The position numbers and the translations under genes are program-made. Below, one piece after another: positions 7,342 to 15,201 of a DNA stretch of 20,721 nt. The notes under the pieces are model-generated. The model did not search any database. It had not been told where the DNA came from and saw nothing but the letters and a program-made list of their open reading frames with translations. Each line of letters begins with the position of its first letter. Within the stretch, counting starts at the first letter, position 1. This stretch comes from DASZZY01 sp036260395 (GTDB taxonomy: Bacteria; Actinomycetota; UBA4738; CALAEC01), in the NCBI GenBank assembly GCA_036260395.1, contig DASZZY010000191.1, positions 1 to 20,721 on the forward strand, written 5' to 3'.

Positions 7342-8196
7342 TCAGGAGGCCGCCAGCCCGTCGGCCAGCGAGGTACGCCGGAGCCCGAACTCCGCGGCGG
7401 CGTCCGGGGCGTCGGCCAGGCTGTCGGCGGCCAGGATCTCGAGCAGGGTGTGGCTCATGTGGCCGGCCCGGATGCGGGCCGCCCGCCGGGCCACGGCCAC
7501 CGGCAGGTGGAGCTTGCGCCGGCGGCGACCGGCCAGGAGGTCGGTGAGCTCGTCGGCCGTGACCTCGTCCGGGCCCTGGAGGCCGAAGGTGCCGGCCACC
7601 TCGGACGCCCGGTCGTCCGCGGCCTCGAGGGCGGCGACCACGTCGGCCACGAACACCGGCGCGACCCGCTGGGTCCCGGGACCGACCACCACGGCGACGC
7701 GGCCGCGGGCCGCCTCGCCCATCCCCGCCAGCCACCGGCTACCGGGGCCGTAGACGTGGGTGCACCGAAGGATCGCGTGCTGGAAGGGCGCCGAGCGCAC
7801 CGCCTCCTCCGCCATGCCCTTGGCCCGCAGGTAGGCGTTGGCGGCGTCCGGCGAGGCCCCCGGATAGGACAGGAACAGCACCCGGGCGATCCCGGCGTCC
7901 TCAGCGGCCTCGAGCACCGAGCGCGTCGTCCCCAGGTTCGAGTCCAGGTAGGCCGCATCGTCCGGCAGATCGAGGCCGCCGGCCAGGTGGCAGACGGTGT
8001 GTGCGCCGGCCATCACGGTGCTCAGGGTCTCGGTGTCCTCGAGGCGGGCTACCGCCACCTTGGCGCCCAGCCGCCGGATCGGCTCGGCCGCCGTCCGGTC
8101 CCGGACCACCGCCCGGACCTGGACGGAGCGCCCGGCGAGGCGGGGAACCAGCGCCCGTCCGACCAGCCCGTTGGCCCCCGTGACGACGACGGGCAA
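7342..8196 (-). CDS. NAD(P)-binding epimerase/NmrA-like (atypical SDR) protein
   Basis: 284 residues. The N-terminal Rossmann motif TGANGLVG (residues 6-13, GxxGxxG type) and YLRAK (Y122, K126: YxxxK) identify an extended or atypical short-chain dehydrogenase. ILRCTHVYGPGSRWL and a PVFVADVVAALEAA segment resemble the NDUFA9/NmrA-like subgroup, which often acts as a redox sensor or in cofactor maintenance. The substrate is unknown. The start must be the TTG at 8196, since an in-frame TGA lies three codons upstream. No Shine-Dalgarno is evident, but the gene starts only 26 nt after the sigma-factor stop, so it probably shares that transcript. Confidence 0.8.
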   Translation of the reverse strand: MPVVVTGANGLVGRALVPRLAGRSVQVRAVVRDRTAAEPIRRLGAKVAVARLEDTETLSTVMAGAHTVCHLAGGLDLPDDAAYLDSNLGTTRSVLEAAEDAGIARVLFLSYPGASPDAANAYLRAKGMAEEAVRSAPFQHAILRCTHVYGPGSRWLAGMGEAARGRVAVVVGPGTQRVAPVFVADVVAALEAADDRASEVAGTFGLQGPDEVTADELTDLLAGRRRRKLHLPVAVARRAARIRAGHMSHTLLEILAADSLADAPDAAAEFGLRRTSLADGLAAS

Positions 8197-8222
8197 CGGC
8201 GGTCAGGGTCGGGGCGGCAGGC

Positions 8223-9152
8223 TCACCACACGCCCTCGAACAGCTCCGACTCCCGGAGCTTCCGGAGCGCGGTGCGCTCGACCTTCCGGACCGTCTCCGC
8301 CGACACGCCGACGCGCTCGGCGACCTCGCGGAGGCTGAGCGGGTGCCCGTTCCCGAGCCCGTACCGGAGCGCCACGACGTCGCGCTCCAGCGGCTCGAGC
8401 GTGTTCTCCACCGCCACGCCGATCTCCTGGCGCAGGAGGCTGTCCTCCACCGCGTCGATGGGGCTCTCCTCCTCGGCCTCGGCGATCAGGTCCCCGAGCT
8501 CCGTCTCCTCGCCGATCGGCTCCTGGAGCGACCGGGGCTCCTGCCGGGCGGCCGCGTCCAGCTGGTCGAGGGCCTCGACCGGCAGGCCGGCGGCCTTGGC
8601 TACCTCCTCCGGCGTCGGCTCGCGGCCGGTCCGCTGGGCCAGGCGCTCCCGCGTCTGCCGGACCTTGCGGATCCGCTCGTGGACGTGCACCGGGATCCGG
8701 ATCTGGCGGCCGCGGTCCGCGATGGCCCGGGTGATCGCCTGACGGATCCACCACGTCGCGTACGTGGAGAACTTGAATCCCCGTCGCCAGTCGAACAGCT
8801 CGACGCCGCGCATCAGGCCGATGTTCCCCTCCTGGATCAGGTCCAGCATCGGGAGGCCCTGCCCCTGGTACTTCTTGGCGATGGACACCACGAGCCGGAG
8901 GTTGGCGAGGATGAACCGCCGCCGGGACCGGGCGGCCTGGCGGATCTCCTCCTTCAGCCGGCGCCGGGTGGCCTCGGAACGGATCCGGCCGGAGGCCAGC
9001 TTCTGCTCGGCCTCCTTGCCCCGCTCGATGGCCATGGCCAGCGCGACCTCCTCCTCCTTGGTGAGGAGGGGCTCGGCGCCCGCCGCCTCCAGGTAGAGGC
9101 GCAGGTCGTCGACGTCGGTCGGGTGCGGCAGCGCGTGTGCGACTTCACTCAT
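8223..9152 (-). CDS. RNA polymerase sigma factor, sigma-70 family (RpoD/group 2-like)
   Basis: 309 residues. Region 1.2 (about 14-48) contains DDLRLYLEAAG and LLTKEEEVALA. Region 2 (about 78-148) is nearly canonical: RFILANLRLVVSIAKKY, LPMLDLIQEGNIGLMRGVE and the -10-binding FKFSTYATWWIRQAI. Region 3 follows (IRIPVHVHERIRKV), then region 4 with the helix-turn-helix LSLREVAERVGVSAETVRKVE. Region 1.1 and the long acidic segment of primary sigma factors are missing, which makes this a group 2 (HrdB/SigB-like) alternative factor rather than the main RpoD, although a small primary sigma cannot be excluded. The ATG at 9152 lies after a weak GAGGA. The DUF2231 gene and a hairpin lie upstream, so the 244-nt gap probably holds its promoter; none was confidently found. 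Confidence 0.92.
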   Translation of the reverse strand: MSEVAHALPHPTDVDDLRLYLEAAGAEPLLTKEEEVALAMAIERGKEAEQKLASGRIRSEATRRRLKEEIRQAARSRRRFILANLRLVVSIAKKYQGQGLPMLDLIQEGNIGLMRGVELFDWRRGFKFSTYATWWIRQAITRAIADRGRQIRIPVHVHERIRKVRQTRERLAQRTGREPTPEEVAKAAGLPVEALDQLDAAARQEPRSLQEPIGEETELGDLIAEAEEESPIDAVEDSLLRQEIGVAVENTLEPLERDVVALRYGLGNGHPLSLREVAERVGVSAETVRKVERTALRKLRESELFEGVW

Positions 9153-9372
9153 CGTCGATCCTCAATCCCTCACTCATACCCATTCCAGCCCCGGCTTCTA
9201 TCACCCGCCGCTGAATTCGCGCGACGAACGTGGTTGCCGGGGGTCCGTCCCGCGCGCCCCACGCCGCGGCTTCCGGGCTGTTGCGACACGGCTTGGGAGG
9301 ATCCCGGCGCGGCACGCCACCGGCCGCCTCCGGGCGCCGTGGAGCGCGTGCCGCCCGAAGATAACCCGTCAC

Positions 9373-9394
9373 CGGGCGGGATTGTTCCCGCCCG
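9373..9394 (-). terminator. Hairpin terminator after the DUF2231 gene
   Basis: A perfect 9-bp stem (CGGGCGGGA and its complement) with a 4-nt loop begins 2 nt past the TAG stop of the DUF2231 gene. It lies in the 244-nt gap before the sigma gene and would keep the two units apart. There is no T-tract. Confidence 0.55.
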
Positions 9395-9396
9395 TT

Positions 9397-9933
9397 CTAG
9401 CGAGCCGGGGGGCGCTCGGCGGCCTCGGTGATCTTGCCCCCGACCCGCATGGCCTTCTCGTAGACCAGCACGCCGCCGAGGTACTGCCCGACCGAGAGGA
9501 TCGCGTACCCGACCGCCTCCAGGACGATCCACAGGACCTCGGCCTGCGGCTGGGTGCGGGACTCCCACCGCAGCAGGAACGTCACGATGAAGAAGGCCGC
9601 GGCCGCGAGTTGGAGGAGCATGTGGCGGGTGGCGATCCGCCGCTTGGTCGAGCCGGGCACCATGCCGAGCCAGTCCACCAGGCCGGTGATGACCAGCAGC
9701 AGCGTGCCGGCGAACGCCCCCAGGTACAGGTAGGTCGCCGCCAGGACCAGGCCGGCGTTGGGCGTGATCCGAGTGAGGATATCGAGCGCCAGCGTGCCGG
9801 AATAGAAGGCGATCGGGAAGTGGACGAACAGCGGATGGCTCGGATGGCCCAGCGGATAGCCCTGGACGATCTCCTTCAGCGTCCAGTTCCGGGTCTCCCC
9901 CGTCTCCGAGCGGTACCTCAGCCGGATCGCCAT
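9397..9933 (-). CDS. DUF2231 integral membrane protein
   Basis: 178 residues from the ATG at 9933, preceded by GGAGGGGGC. The DUF2231 hallmark GHPSHPLFVHFPIAFYSGTL spans about residues 29-48. Three or four membrane helices follow: one from FPIAFYSG, one in LVLAATYLYLGAFAGTLLLVITGLVDW, one in LLQLAAAAFFIVTFLLRW and one in VLWIVLEAVGYAILSVGQYLGG. The conserved His pair in the first helix suggests metal or heme contact, but no function is established for the family. Its start is 64 nt after the stop of the small cysteine-rich gene upstream. Confidence 0.85.
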   Translation of the reverse strand: MAIRLRYRSETGETRNWTLKEIVQGYPLGHPSHPLFVHFPIAFYSGTLALDILTRITPNAGLVLAATYLYLGAFAGTLLLVITGLVDWLGMVPGSTKRRIATRHMLLQLAAAAFFIVTFLLRWESRTQPQAEVLWIVLEAVGYAILSVGQYLGGVLVYEKAMRVGGKITEAAERPPAR

Positions 9934-9997
9934 GCCCCCTCCTCTCCCGGGCGCCCCGGCACCCGGGACCCCCGATCGACGCCGAGCCGCCCGAAGG

Positions 9998-10150
9998 CTA
10001 GACCCTCTTGACCGTCTGCTGGAAGTTGTTGGCCGCCTCGTCCACGGGGATCTCCGCCGCCTCGGCCGCCTGCTTGAGGTCGTCGTAGGTGATGTGGCGC
10101 TCGTCGCCGTGGTCGGCGTTCGGCTCACCGCATCCACACGTCAGGCACAT
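9998..10150 (-). CDS. Small cysteine-rich protein (50 residues), putative metal binder
   Basis: Starts at the ATG at 10150, directly behind an excellent Shine-Dalgarno (GGAGGAGCG). The N-terminus MCLTCGCGEPNADHGD contains C-x2-C-x-C followed by a His, a likely metal-binding cluster. The rest is a helical segment (YDDLKQAAEAAEIPVDEAANNFQQT). Similar short CxxCxC proteins occur in many actinobacteria without a known function. The good ribosome-binding site and the biased composition argue that it is real. It lies between rdgB and the DUF2231 gene on the same strand. Confidence 0.7.
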   Translation of the reverse strand: MCLTCGCGEPNADHGDERHITYDDLKQAAEAAEIPVDEAANNFQQTVKRV

Positions 10151-10219
10151 CGCTCCTCCTTCGTCTGCTGGTGCTTCCGACACTACTACCGCGTGGCGCC
10201 AGCGCGCGCCAATCCGCCG

Positions 10220-10816
10220 TCAGCCCCCGGCGAGCGCGGCCCCGAGCGCCCGGAGGGCCCGCCCCCGGTGGCTGATCCGGTCTTTCTCCTCCGGCGCCAG
10301 CTGGGCCATCGTCCGCCCGTAGCCCTCCGGCTCGAAGATCGGGTCGTAGCCGAACCCTCCCGCGCCCACCGGCTCCTCGCGCAGCCGGCCCTCGCACGTC
10401 CCTTCGGCGGCGGCCTCCCGGCCGTCGGGCCAGGCAGCCACGGCCACCGCCCGGTAGCGCGCGGTGCGGCGCTCGGGGGGGACGCCGCCGAGGGCCGTGA
10501 GCAGCGCCCGGAGGTTCTGTTCGTCGGTGGCCCCCTCGCCGGCGTACCGGGCGGAGCGCGGGCCGGGCGCGCCGCCGAGCGCGTCCACCTCGATGCCCGA
10601 GTCGTCGGCCAGCGCCGCCTCCCCGGTGGCCCGGGCCACCGCCCGGGCCTTCAGCCGCGCGTTGTCGAGGTAGGTCTCCCCCTCCTCGACGACCTCGGGC
10701 CACCGGCGGTCCTCGTGCGTCAGCCACTCGACCGGCCAGTCGGCGCAGATGGCTCGGATCTCGCGGATCTTGCCGGGGTTCCGCGAGGCGATCACGATGC
10801 GCGGCGGGAACCTCAC
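10220..10816 (-). CDS. rdgB: XTP/dITP diphosphatase (RdgB/HAM1 family)
   Basis: 198 residues. It hydrolyses non-canonical purine triphosphates (dITP, XTP) to monophosphate and pyrophosphate, keeping them out of DNA and RNA. Motifs are in order: SRNPGK at 11-16 (the T/SxNxxK nucleotide loop), ADDSGIEVDAL at 70-80 with catalytic aspartate, GFGYDPIF near 153, and SHRGRAL at the end. The start is a GTG 10 nt after the rph stop, so it is the last gene of the selD-to-rdgB run. The same order, murI-PDE-rph-rdgB, is found in mycobacteria. Confidence 0.95.
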   Translation of the reverse strand: MRFPPRIVIASRNPGKIREIRAICADWPVEWLTHEDRRWPEVVEEGETYLDNARLKARAVARATGEAALADDSGIEVDALGGAPGPRSARYAGEGATDEQNLRALLTALGGVPPERRTARYRAVAVAAWPDGREAAAEGTCEGRLREEPVGAGGFGYDPIFEPEGYGRTMAQLAPEEKDRISHRGRALRALGAALAGG

Positions 10817-10826
10817 GCCGCCGGCG

Positions 10827-11543
10827 TCACCCGCCCACCGCCTCGCGCTGGATCGCCGTGAGGCGCTCGATCCCCCCGGCCGCCAGGGTCACCATCTCCT
10901 CCAGGTCCTGCCGGGAGAAGGGCTCGCCCTCCGCCGTGCCCTGGACCTCGACCAGGCCGCCCGAGCCGGTCATCACCACGTTGAAGTCGACGTCGGCCCG
11001 GGCGTCCTCCTCGTAGGAGAGGTCGAGCAGCCGCTCGCCGGCCACGATCCCGGCGCTCACCGCCGCCACCGAGTCCTCGACGACGTCGTCCCGGATCCTG
11101 CCTTGTTCCTTCAGCGCCCGGGCCGCCAGCGCGAGCGCGATGTAGCCGCCGGTGATCGCCGCCGTCCGGGTCCCTCCGTCGGCCTGGAGGACGTCGCAGT
11201 CGATCCAGATAGTCCCCTCCCCCATCCGCTCCATCCCGGTGACGGCCCGGAGCGACCGCCCGATCAGGCGCTGGATCTCTTGCGTCCGGCCCGAGAGCCG
11301 GCCCCTGGCCGCCTCCCGGGGGGTCCGGACCTCGGTGGAGCGGGGAAGCATCGCGTACTCGGCGGTGACCCATCCCTTGCCGGTGCCCTGGAGGAACGGC
11401 GGCACCCGGGACTCGTACGACGCCGCGCACAGGACCCGGGTCCGGCCCATCTCGAGGAGGACGGACCCCTCGGCCCAGTCGAGGTAGCCGACCTCGTAGC
11501 GGACGGCGCGGAGCTCGGCCGGTCCTCGGCCGTCGGCCCTCAT
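10827..11543 (-). CDS. rph: Ribonuclease PH
   Basis: 238 residues, the normal length. It is a phosphorolytic 3'-5' exonuclease that trims tRNA 3' ends. Visible hallmarks are the N-terminal R-x-D-G-R (RADGRG), the GKGWVTAEYAMLPRST segment, RLIGRSLRAV, the IDCDVLQADGGTRTAAITGGYIAL phosphate/RNA-binding block and DLSYEEDARADVDFNVVMT. The ATG at 11543 overlaps the stop of the upstream MBL gene by ATGA, indicating coupled translation, and GGGGGAGC serves as ribosome-binding site. Confidence 0.97.
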   Translation of the reverse strand: MRADGRGPAELRAVRYEVGYLDWAEGSVLLEMGRTRVLCAASYESRVPPFLQGTGKGWVTAEYAMLPRSTEVRTPREAARGRLSGRTQEIQRLIGRSLRAVTGMERMGEGTIWIDCDVLQADGGTRTAAITGGYIALALAARALKEQGRIRDDVVEDSVAAVSAGIVAGERLLDLSYEEDARADVDFNVVMTGSGGLVEVQGTAEGEPFSRQDLEEMVTLAAGGIERLTAIQREAVGG

Positions 11544-12298
11544 GCTCCCCCGACGTCGAGGCGGAGCCCATCCTCCGCCAGGAGCACGTCGCCGTGGAAC
11601 GCGCCGGCGGCCTCCTCGCGCGACCGGTTCCGGTCGAGGTGGGGCCGGATGTGGGTCAGGACCACACGCCCGGCGCCGGCGGCGCTGGCCAGCTCGCCGG
11701 CCTCCCGGGCCGTCAGGTGGATCGGCGGGCGGTCCCCCTCGTCCTCCTGCCAGGTCGCCTCGGACACCAGCAGGTCGGCGTCCCGGGCCATGCGGACGGC
11801 ATGCTCCGTCGGCCCCGTGTCGGCCGTGTAAGCGAGGACCGCCCCGTCGGCCTCGACCCGGACCCCGATCGTCGGGACGCTGTGGGCCATGTCCGCGGTC
11901 GTGACCCGGAACGGCCCCGCCTCCAGCTCGTGGCCGGGCTCCGCCACCCGGACGTCGAACGCCTGGGCCAGCTTCATGTCGCCGCTGTCGTCCGACAGCA
12001 GCGGCTCGACGCGGTCGAGGACCTTGGGGGCCAGGTACAGGGGGATGGGGGGCGGGCACTGCGGCGAGAACCGCCGGGCCATGTAGTAGGTGTACAGGTC
12101 GGTGACGTGATCGGGGTGGGAATGGGAGATCACCACGGCGTCCACCTCGAACAGCCCGGCGTGCCGCTGGAGGTTGGCCACGGTCCCGGTCCCCAGATCC
12201 AGCAGGATCGCGTGCCCGTCGTGGCGCACCAGGTGGCCGCTGGTGGCCCCGCCGGCCGACGGCCAGGTGCCGTGCGACCCGAGGACGATCAGCTCCAC
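11540..12298 (-). CDS. MBL-fold hydrolase, orthologue-like of M. tuberculosis Rv1339 (cAMP phosphodiesterase type)
   Basis: 252 residues. The metal site SHSHPDH (H59, H61, D63, H64) is of the MBL HxHxDH type, with a further DTGPTEHA aspartate and a late THIRPH histidine typical of RNase Z/phosphodiesterase-like members. In M. tuberculosis the gene at this exact place (murI-Rv1339-rph) has been shown to be an atypical cAMP phosphodiesterase; the assignment here rests on position and motif, not on alignment. The GTG at 12298 follows GGAGG and overlaps the murI stop by 10 nt. The gene overlaps rph by ATGA at its 3' end. It probably acts in the cytosol, as no signal peptide is seen. Confidence 0.85.
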   Translation of the reverse strand: MELIVLGSHGTWPSAGGATSGHLVRHDGHAILLDLGTGTVANLQRHAGLFEVDAVVISHSHPDHVTDLYTYYMARRFSPQCPPPIPLYLAPKVLDRVEPLLSDDSGDMKLAQAFDVRVAEPGHELEAGPFRVTTADMAHSVPTIGVRVEADGAVLAYTADTGPTEHAVRMARDADLLVSEATWQEDEGDRPPIHLTAREAGELASAAGAGRVVLTHIRPHLDRNRSREEAAGAFHGDVLLAEDGLRLDVGGA

Positions 12299-13125
12299 GG
12301 GGCCTCCCCGGAGACGGCCGCCCGCTCGACGCGGACCGGCCGAACCTCGACGACCTCGGGCCCGAGGAACCGGCTCCCGAGGCCCAGGAACGACTCGGGG
12401 TCGCCCGAGCACAGGAACTCGTGAGTCGGGGGGGAGCCGTCGATCCGGAGGAGGTCCCCGCGCACCAGCGCCCCGTACACGTCCTTTGCGACCTCGTCCG
12501 CCGAGGAGATCAGCACGACCTCTGGGCCCATCACGACCTGAAGCAGCCCCGAGAGCAGCGGGTAGTGCGTGCACCCGAGGATCAGGGTGTCGACGCCGGC
12601 GGCGACCAGCGGCGCGAGGTACTCCCGGGCGATCGCCAGCAGCTCGGGGCTCGTGGTGTCTCCTCGCTCGACGTAGGGGACGAACGCCGGGCAGGCGTGC
12701 GTGTGGATCTCGGCGCCACCGTCCTCGACCGCCAGGGCCCGGGGATAGGCGCCGCTGTCGATCGTGGCCCGGGTCCCGATGACCCCGATCCGCCCGTTGC
12801 GGGTGGCCCGCAGCCCCGCCCGGACGCCGGCCTCGATGACCCCGATCACCGGCACGCCGGCCCGGTCGGTCAGCTCCGACGTGGCCGAGACCTCGATCGC
12901 GTTGCACGCGACGACCAGCATCTTGACGTCGCGGGCCAGGAGCTCGGAGGCGATCTCCCGGGCGAACGCGCGGATCTGGTCCACGGGGCGATCGCCGTAG
13001 GGCGACCGGGCGGTGTCGCCGAAGTACAGGATCGGCTCGTTCGGGAGGAGGTCGATGATCGCCCGGACGACGGTCAGGCCGCCCACGCCGGAGTCGAAGA
13101 CCCCGATCGGCCGGCCATCAGGCAC
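12289..13125 (-). CDS. murI: Glutamate racemase
   Basis: 278 residues. It makes D-glutamate for peptidoglycan. The catalytic framework is present: GVFDSGVGGLTV (D11), GDTARSPYG, the first catalytic cysteine in VVACN (C74) and the second in GCTHYPLL (C185). The residues after the first cysteine read NAIEVSA, where most MurI have N-T/S-A-T/S-A, a substitution near the substrate pocket. The GTG start at 13125 lies 3 nt after the cysM stop. Its place between cysM and the Rv1339-like gene matches mycobacteria, where only the rhomboid gene (Rv1337) intervenes. Confidence 0.93.
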   Translation of the reverse strand: MPDGRPIGVFDSGVGGLTVVRAIIDLLPNEPILYFGDTARSPYGDRPVDQIRAFAREIASELLARDVKMLVVACNAIEVSATSELTDRAGVPVIGVIEAGVRAGLRATRNGRIGVIGTRATIDSGAYPRALAVEDGGAEIHTHACPAFVPYVERGDTTSPELLAIAREYLAPLVAAGVDTLILGCTHYPLLSGLLQVVMGPEVVLISSADEVAKDVYGALVRGDLLRIDGSPPTHEFLCSGDPESFLGLGSRFLGPEVVEVRPVRVERAAVSGEAPWS

Positions 13126-13128
13126 GCG

Positions 13129-14061
13129 TCACCACCACAGCGTCTCCCCCACGAGCTTCTCGGCCCGCTCCACGTCGGCGGTCCAGGCCTCGGTCGAGAG
13201 GTACTTCCACCCCCCGTCCGCCAGGAGGCATACGATATCGCCCGCGTCCAGCTCGGCGGCGATCCGCCGGGCCACGTGGATCACGGCCCCCGAGGAGATC
13301 CCGGCGAACACCCCCTCGCGCTCCGCCAGCTCCCGGGTGGCCCGCAGGGCGTCCGCCGACGAGACCAGGAACTTCCGGTCGAGCAGCGACTCGTCGAGGA
13401 TCGGCGGGACGAAGCCCTCGTCGAGCGACCGCAGGCCGTACACCGGGTCCCCGAGCTCGGGCTCCGCGGCCACGACCTTCACGCCGGGGTCGTGCTCGCG
13501 GAGGCGGCGGCCGGCGCCCATCAGCGTCCCGCCGGTGCCCAGCCCGGCCACGAAGTGGGTGACCTCCGGGAGGTCGCGGACGATCTCGGCGCCGGTCCCC
13601 TCATAGTGGGCCCGCGGGTTCGCCGCGTTCCCGTACTGGAACGGCATGAAGTAGCGCGGGTCCTCCGCCATCCGCCGGGCCACCTCGATGGCGCCGTTGG
13701 TGCCGGCGTCCGCGGGGCTGAATACGATCTCCGCACCGTAGAGCTCCAGGAGCCGGACCCGCTCCTGGCTGGCGTTCTCCGGCATCACGACCATCAGCCG
13801 GTATCCCTTGCGGCGCGCCACGAGCGCTAGGGCGATGCCGGTGTTCCCCGAGGTCGGCTCCAGGATCACGTTCCCGGGCCGGAGCGCCCCCGAGGCCTCG
13901 GCGTCCTCGACCATGGCCCGGGCGATGCGGTCCTTGAGCGACCCGGTGGGGTTCTGGCCCTCGAGCTTGGCCCACAGCCGCACCGCGGGGTTCGGCGACA
14001 GCCGTTGGATCCCGACGAGGGGCGTGTCGCCGACCGCGTCGAGGATGTCCGTGGCCCGCAT
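13129..14061 (-). CDS. cysM: CysO-dependent cysteine synthase (O-phosphoserine sulfhydrylase) CysM
   Basis: 310 residues, a PLP enzyme of fold type II. The PLP lysine is K43 in PTGSLKDR, the substrate loop is EPTSGNTGIAL (69-79), and the phosphate loop is GLGTGGTLMG (173-182). GLRSLDEGFVPP (R211) and the C-terminal DGGWKYLST and GETLWW agree closely with M. tuberculosis CysM as I remember it; there the corresponding arginine selects O-phosphoserine and the C-terminus closes the active site over CysO-thiocarboxylate. The enzyme thus makes CysO-cysteine from O-phosphoserine. Its place 8 nt after cysO is direct support. The ATG at 14061 follows a weak GGGGGG. Confidence 0.93.
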   Translation of the reverse strand: MRATDILDAVGDTPLVGIQRLSPNPAVRLWAKLEGQNPTGSLKDRIARAMVEDAEASGALRPGNVILEPTSGNTGIALALVARRKGYRLMVVMPENASQERVRLLELYGAEIVFSPADAGTNGAIEVARRMAEDPRYFMPFQYGNAANPRAHYEGTGAEIVRDLPEVTHFVAGLGTGGTLMGAGRRLREHDPGVKVVAAEPELGDPVYGLRSLDEGFVPPILDESLLDRKFLVSSADALRATRELAEREGVFAGISSGAVIHVARRIAAELDAGDIVCLLADGGWKYLSTEAWTADVERAEKLVGETLWW

Positions 14062-14069
14062 GCGGGCGA

Positions 14070-14345
14070 TTATCCCCCCGCGACGGCGGGCAGGATCGAG
14101 ATCACGTCGCCCTCGCGCACGCCGGTCTCCAGCGCGCCGAGGAAGCGGACGTCCTCGTCGTTGACGTAGACGTTCACGAAGCGGTGGAGGTCTCCCTCCC
14201 GGGTGAGGACGGTCCGGGTGAGGCCCGGGTAGCGGGCCTCCAGGTCGGTGAGGACCTCTCGGACGGTGCCGCCCCGGGCAGCGATCTCCGACTCGCCGCC
14301 CGCGTGCTGGCGCAGGAGCGTGGGGAGCTTGACGCGGACCGCCAC
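14070..14345 (-). CDS. cysO: Sulfur-carrier protein CysO (MoaD/ThiS family)
   Basis: 91 residues with a ubiquitin-like beta-grasp pattern (VRVKLPTLLRQHA, a VREVLTDLEARYPGL helix, then VNVYVNDEDVRF) and a C-terminus that ends exactly in GG after SILPAVA. The final glycine is adenylated and thiocarboxylated, and the sulfur is handed to CysM. The GTG at 14345 begins 1 nt after the moeB stop, with GGGAGGG as ribosome-binding site. The neighbours mec, moeB and cysM fix the assignment as CysO rather than MoaD. Confidence 0.94.
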   Translation of the reverse strand: MAVRVKLPTLLRQHAGGESEIAARGGTVREVLTDLEARYPGLTRTVLTREGDLHRFVNVYVNDEDVRFLGALETGVREGDVISILPAVAGG

Positions 14346-14346
14346 G

Positions 14347-15201
14347 CTAGCCCTCCCGGGCGGCGGGCGTCCGCTCGGCCTCCGGCGGGGCCTGGCCCGG
14401 CGTGAGCCCGCAGAAGGCCTCGTAGTCGATGAGCTCGGTCACCGTGGGGTGCTTGCCGCAGACCGGGCAGTCCGGGTCCCACCGCAGCCGGACCGTCGTG
14501 AACTCGTTCGTCAGCGCGTCGTAGAGGACGAGCTTGCCGGCCAGCGGCTGGCCCACGCCGAGGAGGAGCTTGATGGCCTCCACGGCCTGGATCGACCCGA
14601 TGATCCCCGGGAGGACCCCGAACACCCCACCCTCGGCGCACGAGGGCACCGTGCCGGGCGGGGGCGGCTCCGGGAACAGGCACCGGTAGCACGGCGACTC
14701 CTGGCCGGGGAGGAAGACCGACGCCTGGCCCTCCCACTGGTAGATCGACCCGTAGACCAGCGGCTTGCCCAGCATCTGCGTGGCGTCATTGACCAGGTAC
14801 CTGACCGGGAAGTTGTCGGTGCCGTCCACGACCACGTCGTACTCCCCGAGCACCTCGAAGGCGTTCGCCGACGACAGCAGCGTCTGGTGGCTGACCACAT
14901 CGACGTTGGGGTTCAGCTCGCGGATGCGGTCGCGCGCGGAGTCGACCTTCGGCCGACCCACGTCCGCGGTGTCGTGGAGGAGCTGGCGCTGGAGGTTCGA
15001 CAGCTCGACGCGGTCGAAGTCGACGAGCCCGATCGTCCCCACGCCGGCCGCCGCGAGGTACATGGCCGCCGGGGACCCGAGGCCGCCAGCGCCGATGACG
15101 AGCACCCGGGCTTCCATCAGCTTGCGCTGCCCGTCGCCGCCGATCCCGGGCAGGATGATGTGGCGGGCGTAGCGCAGGACCTGGTCCTCGGTGAACGTCA
15201 C
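14347..15201 (-). CDS. moeB: MoeB/ThiF-family adenylyltransferase for CysO (no rhodanese domain)
   Basis: 284 residues. It contains the E1-like nucleotide motif GAGGLGSPAAMYLAAAG (38-54), acidic D61/D63, NLQRQ (69-73), DGTDNFPVRY (126-135), zinc-binding CxxC pairs (C171/C174 and C245/C248) and the conserved C188 in PSCAEGG. It ends soon after the second CxxC, so the C-terminal rhodanese domain of MoeZ is absent and sulfur must arrive from another protein. It is inferred to adenylate the CysO C-terminus. The GTG at 15201 overlaps the mec stop by GTGA, and GGAGGAGGT lies 9 nt upstream. Confidence 0.93.
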   Translation of the reverse strand: MTFTEDQVLRYARHIILPGIGGDGQRKLMEARVLVIGAGGLGSPAAMYLAAAGVGTIGLVDFDRVELSNLQRQLLHDTADVGRPKVDSARDRIRELNPNVDVVSHQTLLSSANAFEVLGEYDVVVDGTDNFPVRYLVNDATQMLGKPLVYGSIYQWEGQASVFLPGQESPCYRCLFPEPPPPGTVPSCAEGGVFGVLPGIIGSIQAVEAIKLLLGVGQPLAGKLVLYDALTNEFTTVRLRWDPDCPVCGKHPTVTELIDYEAFCGLTPGQAPPEAERTPAAREG

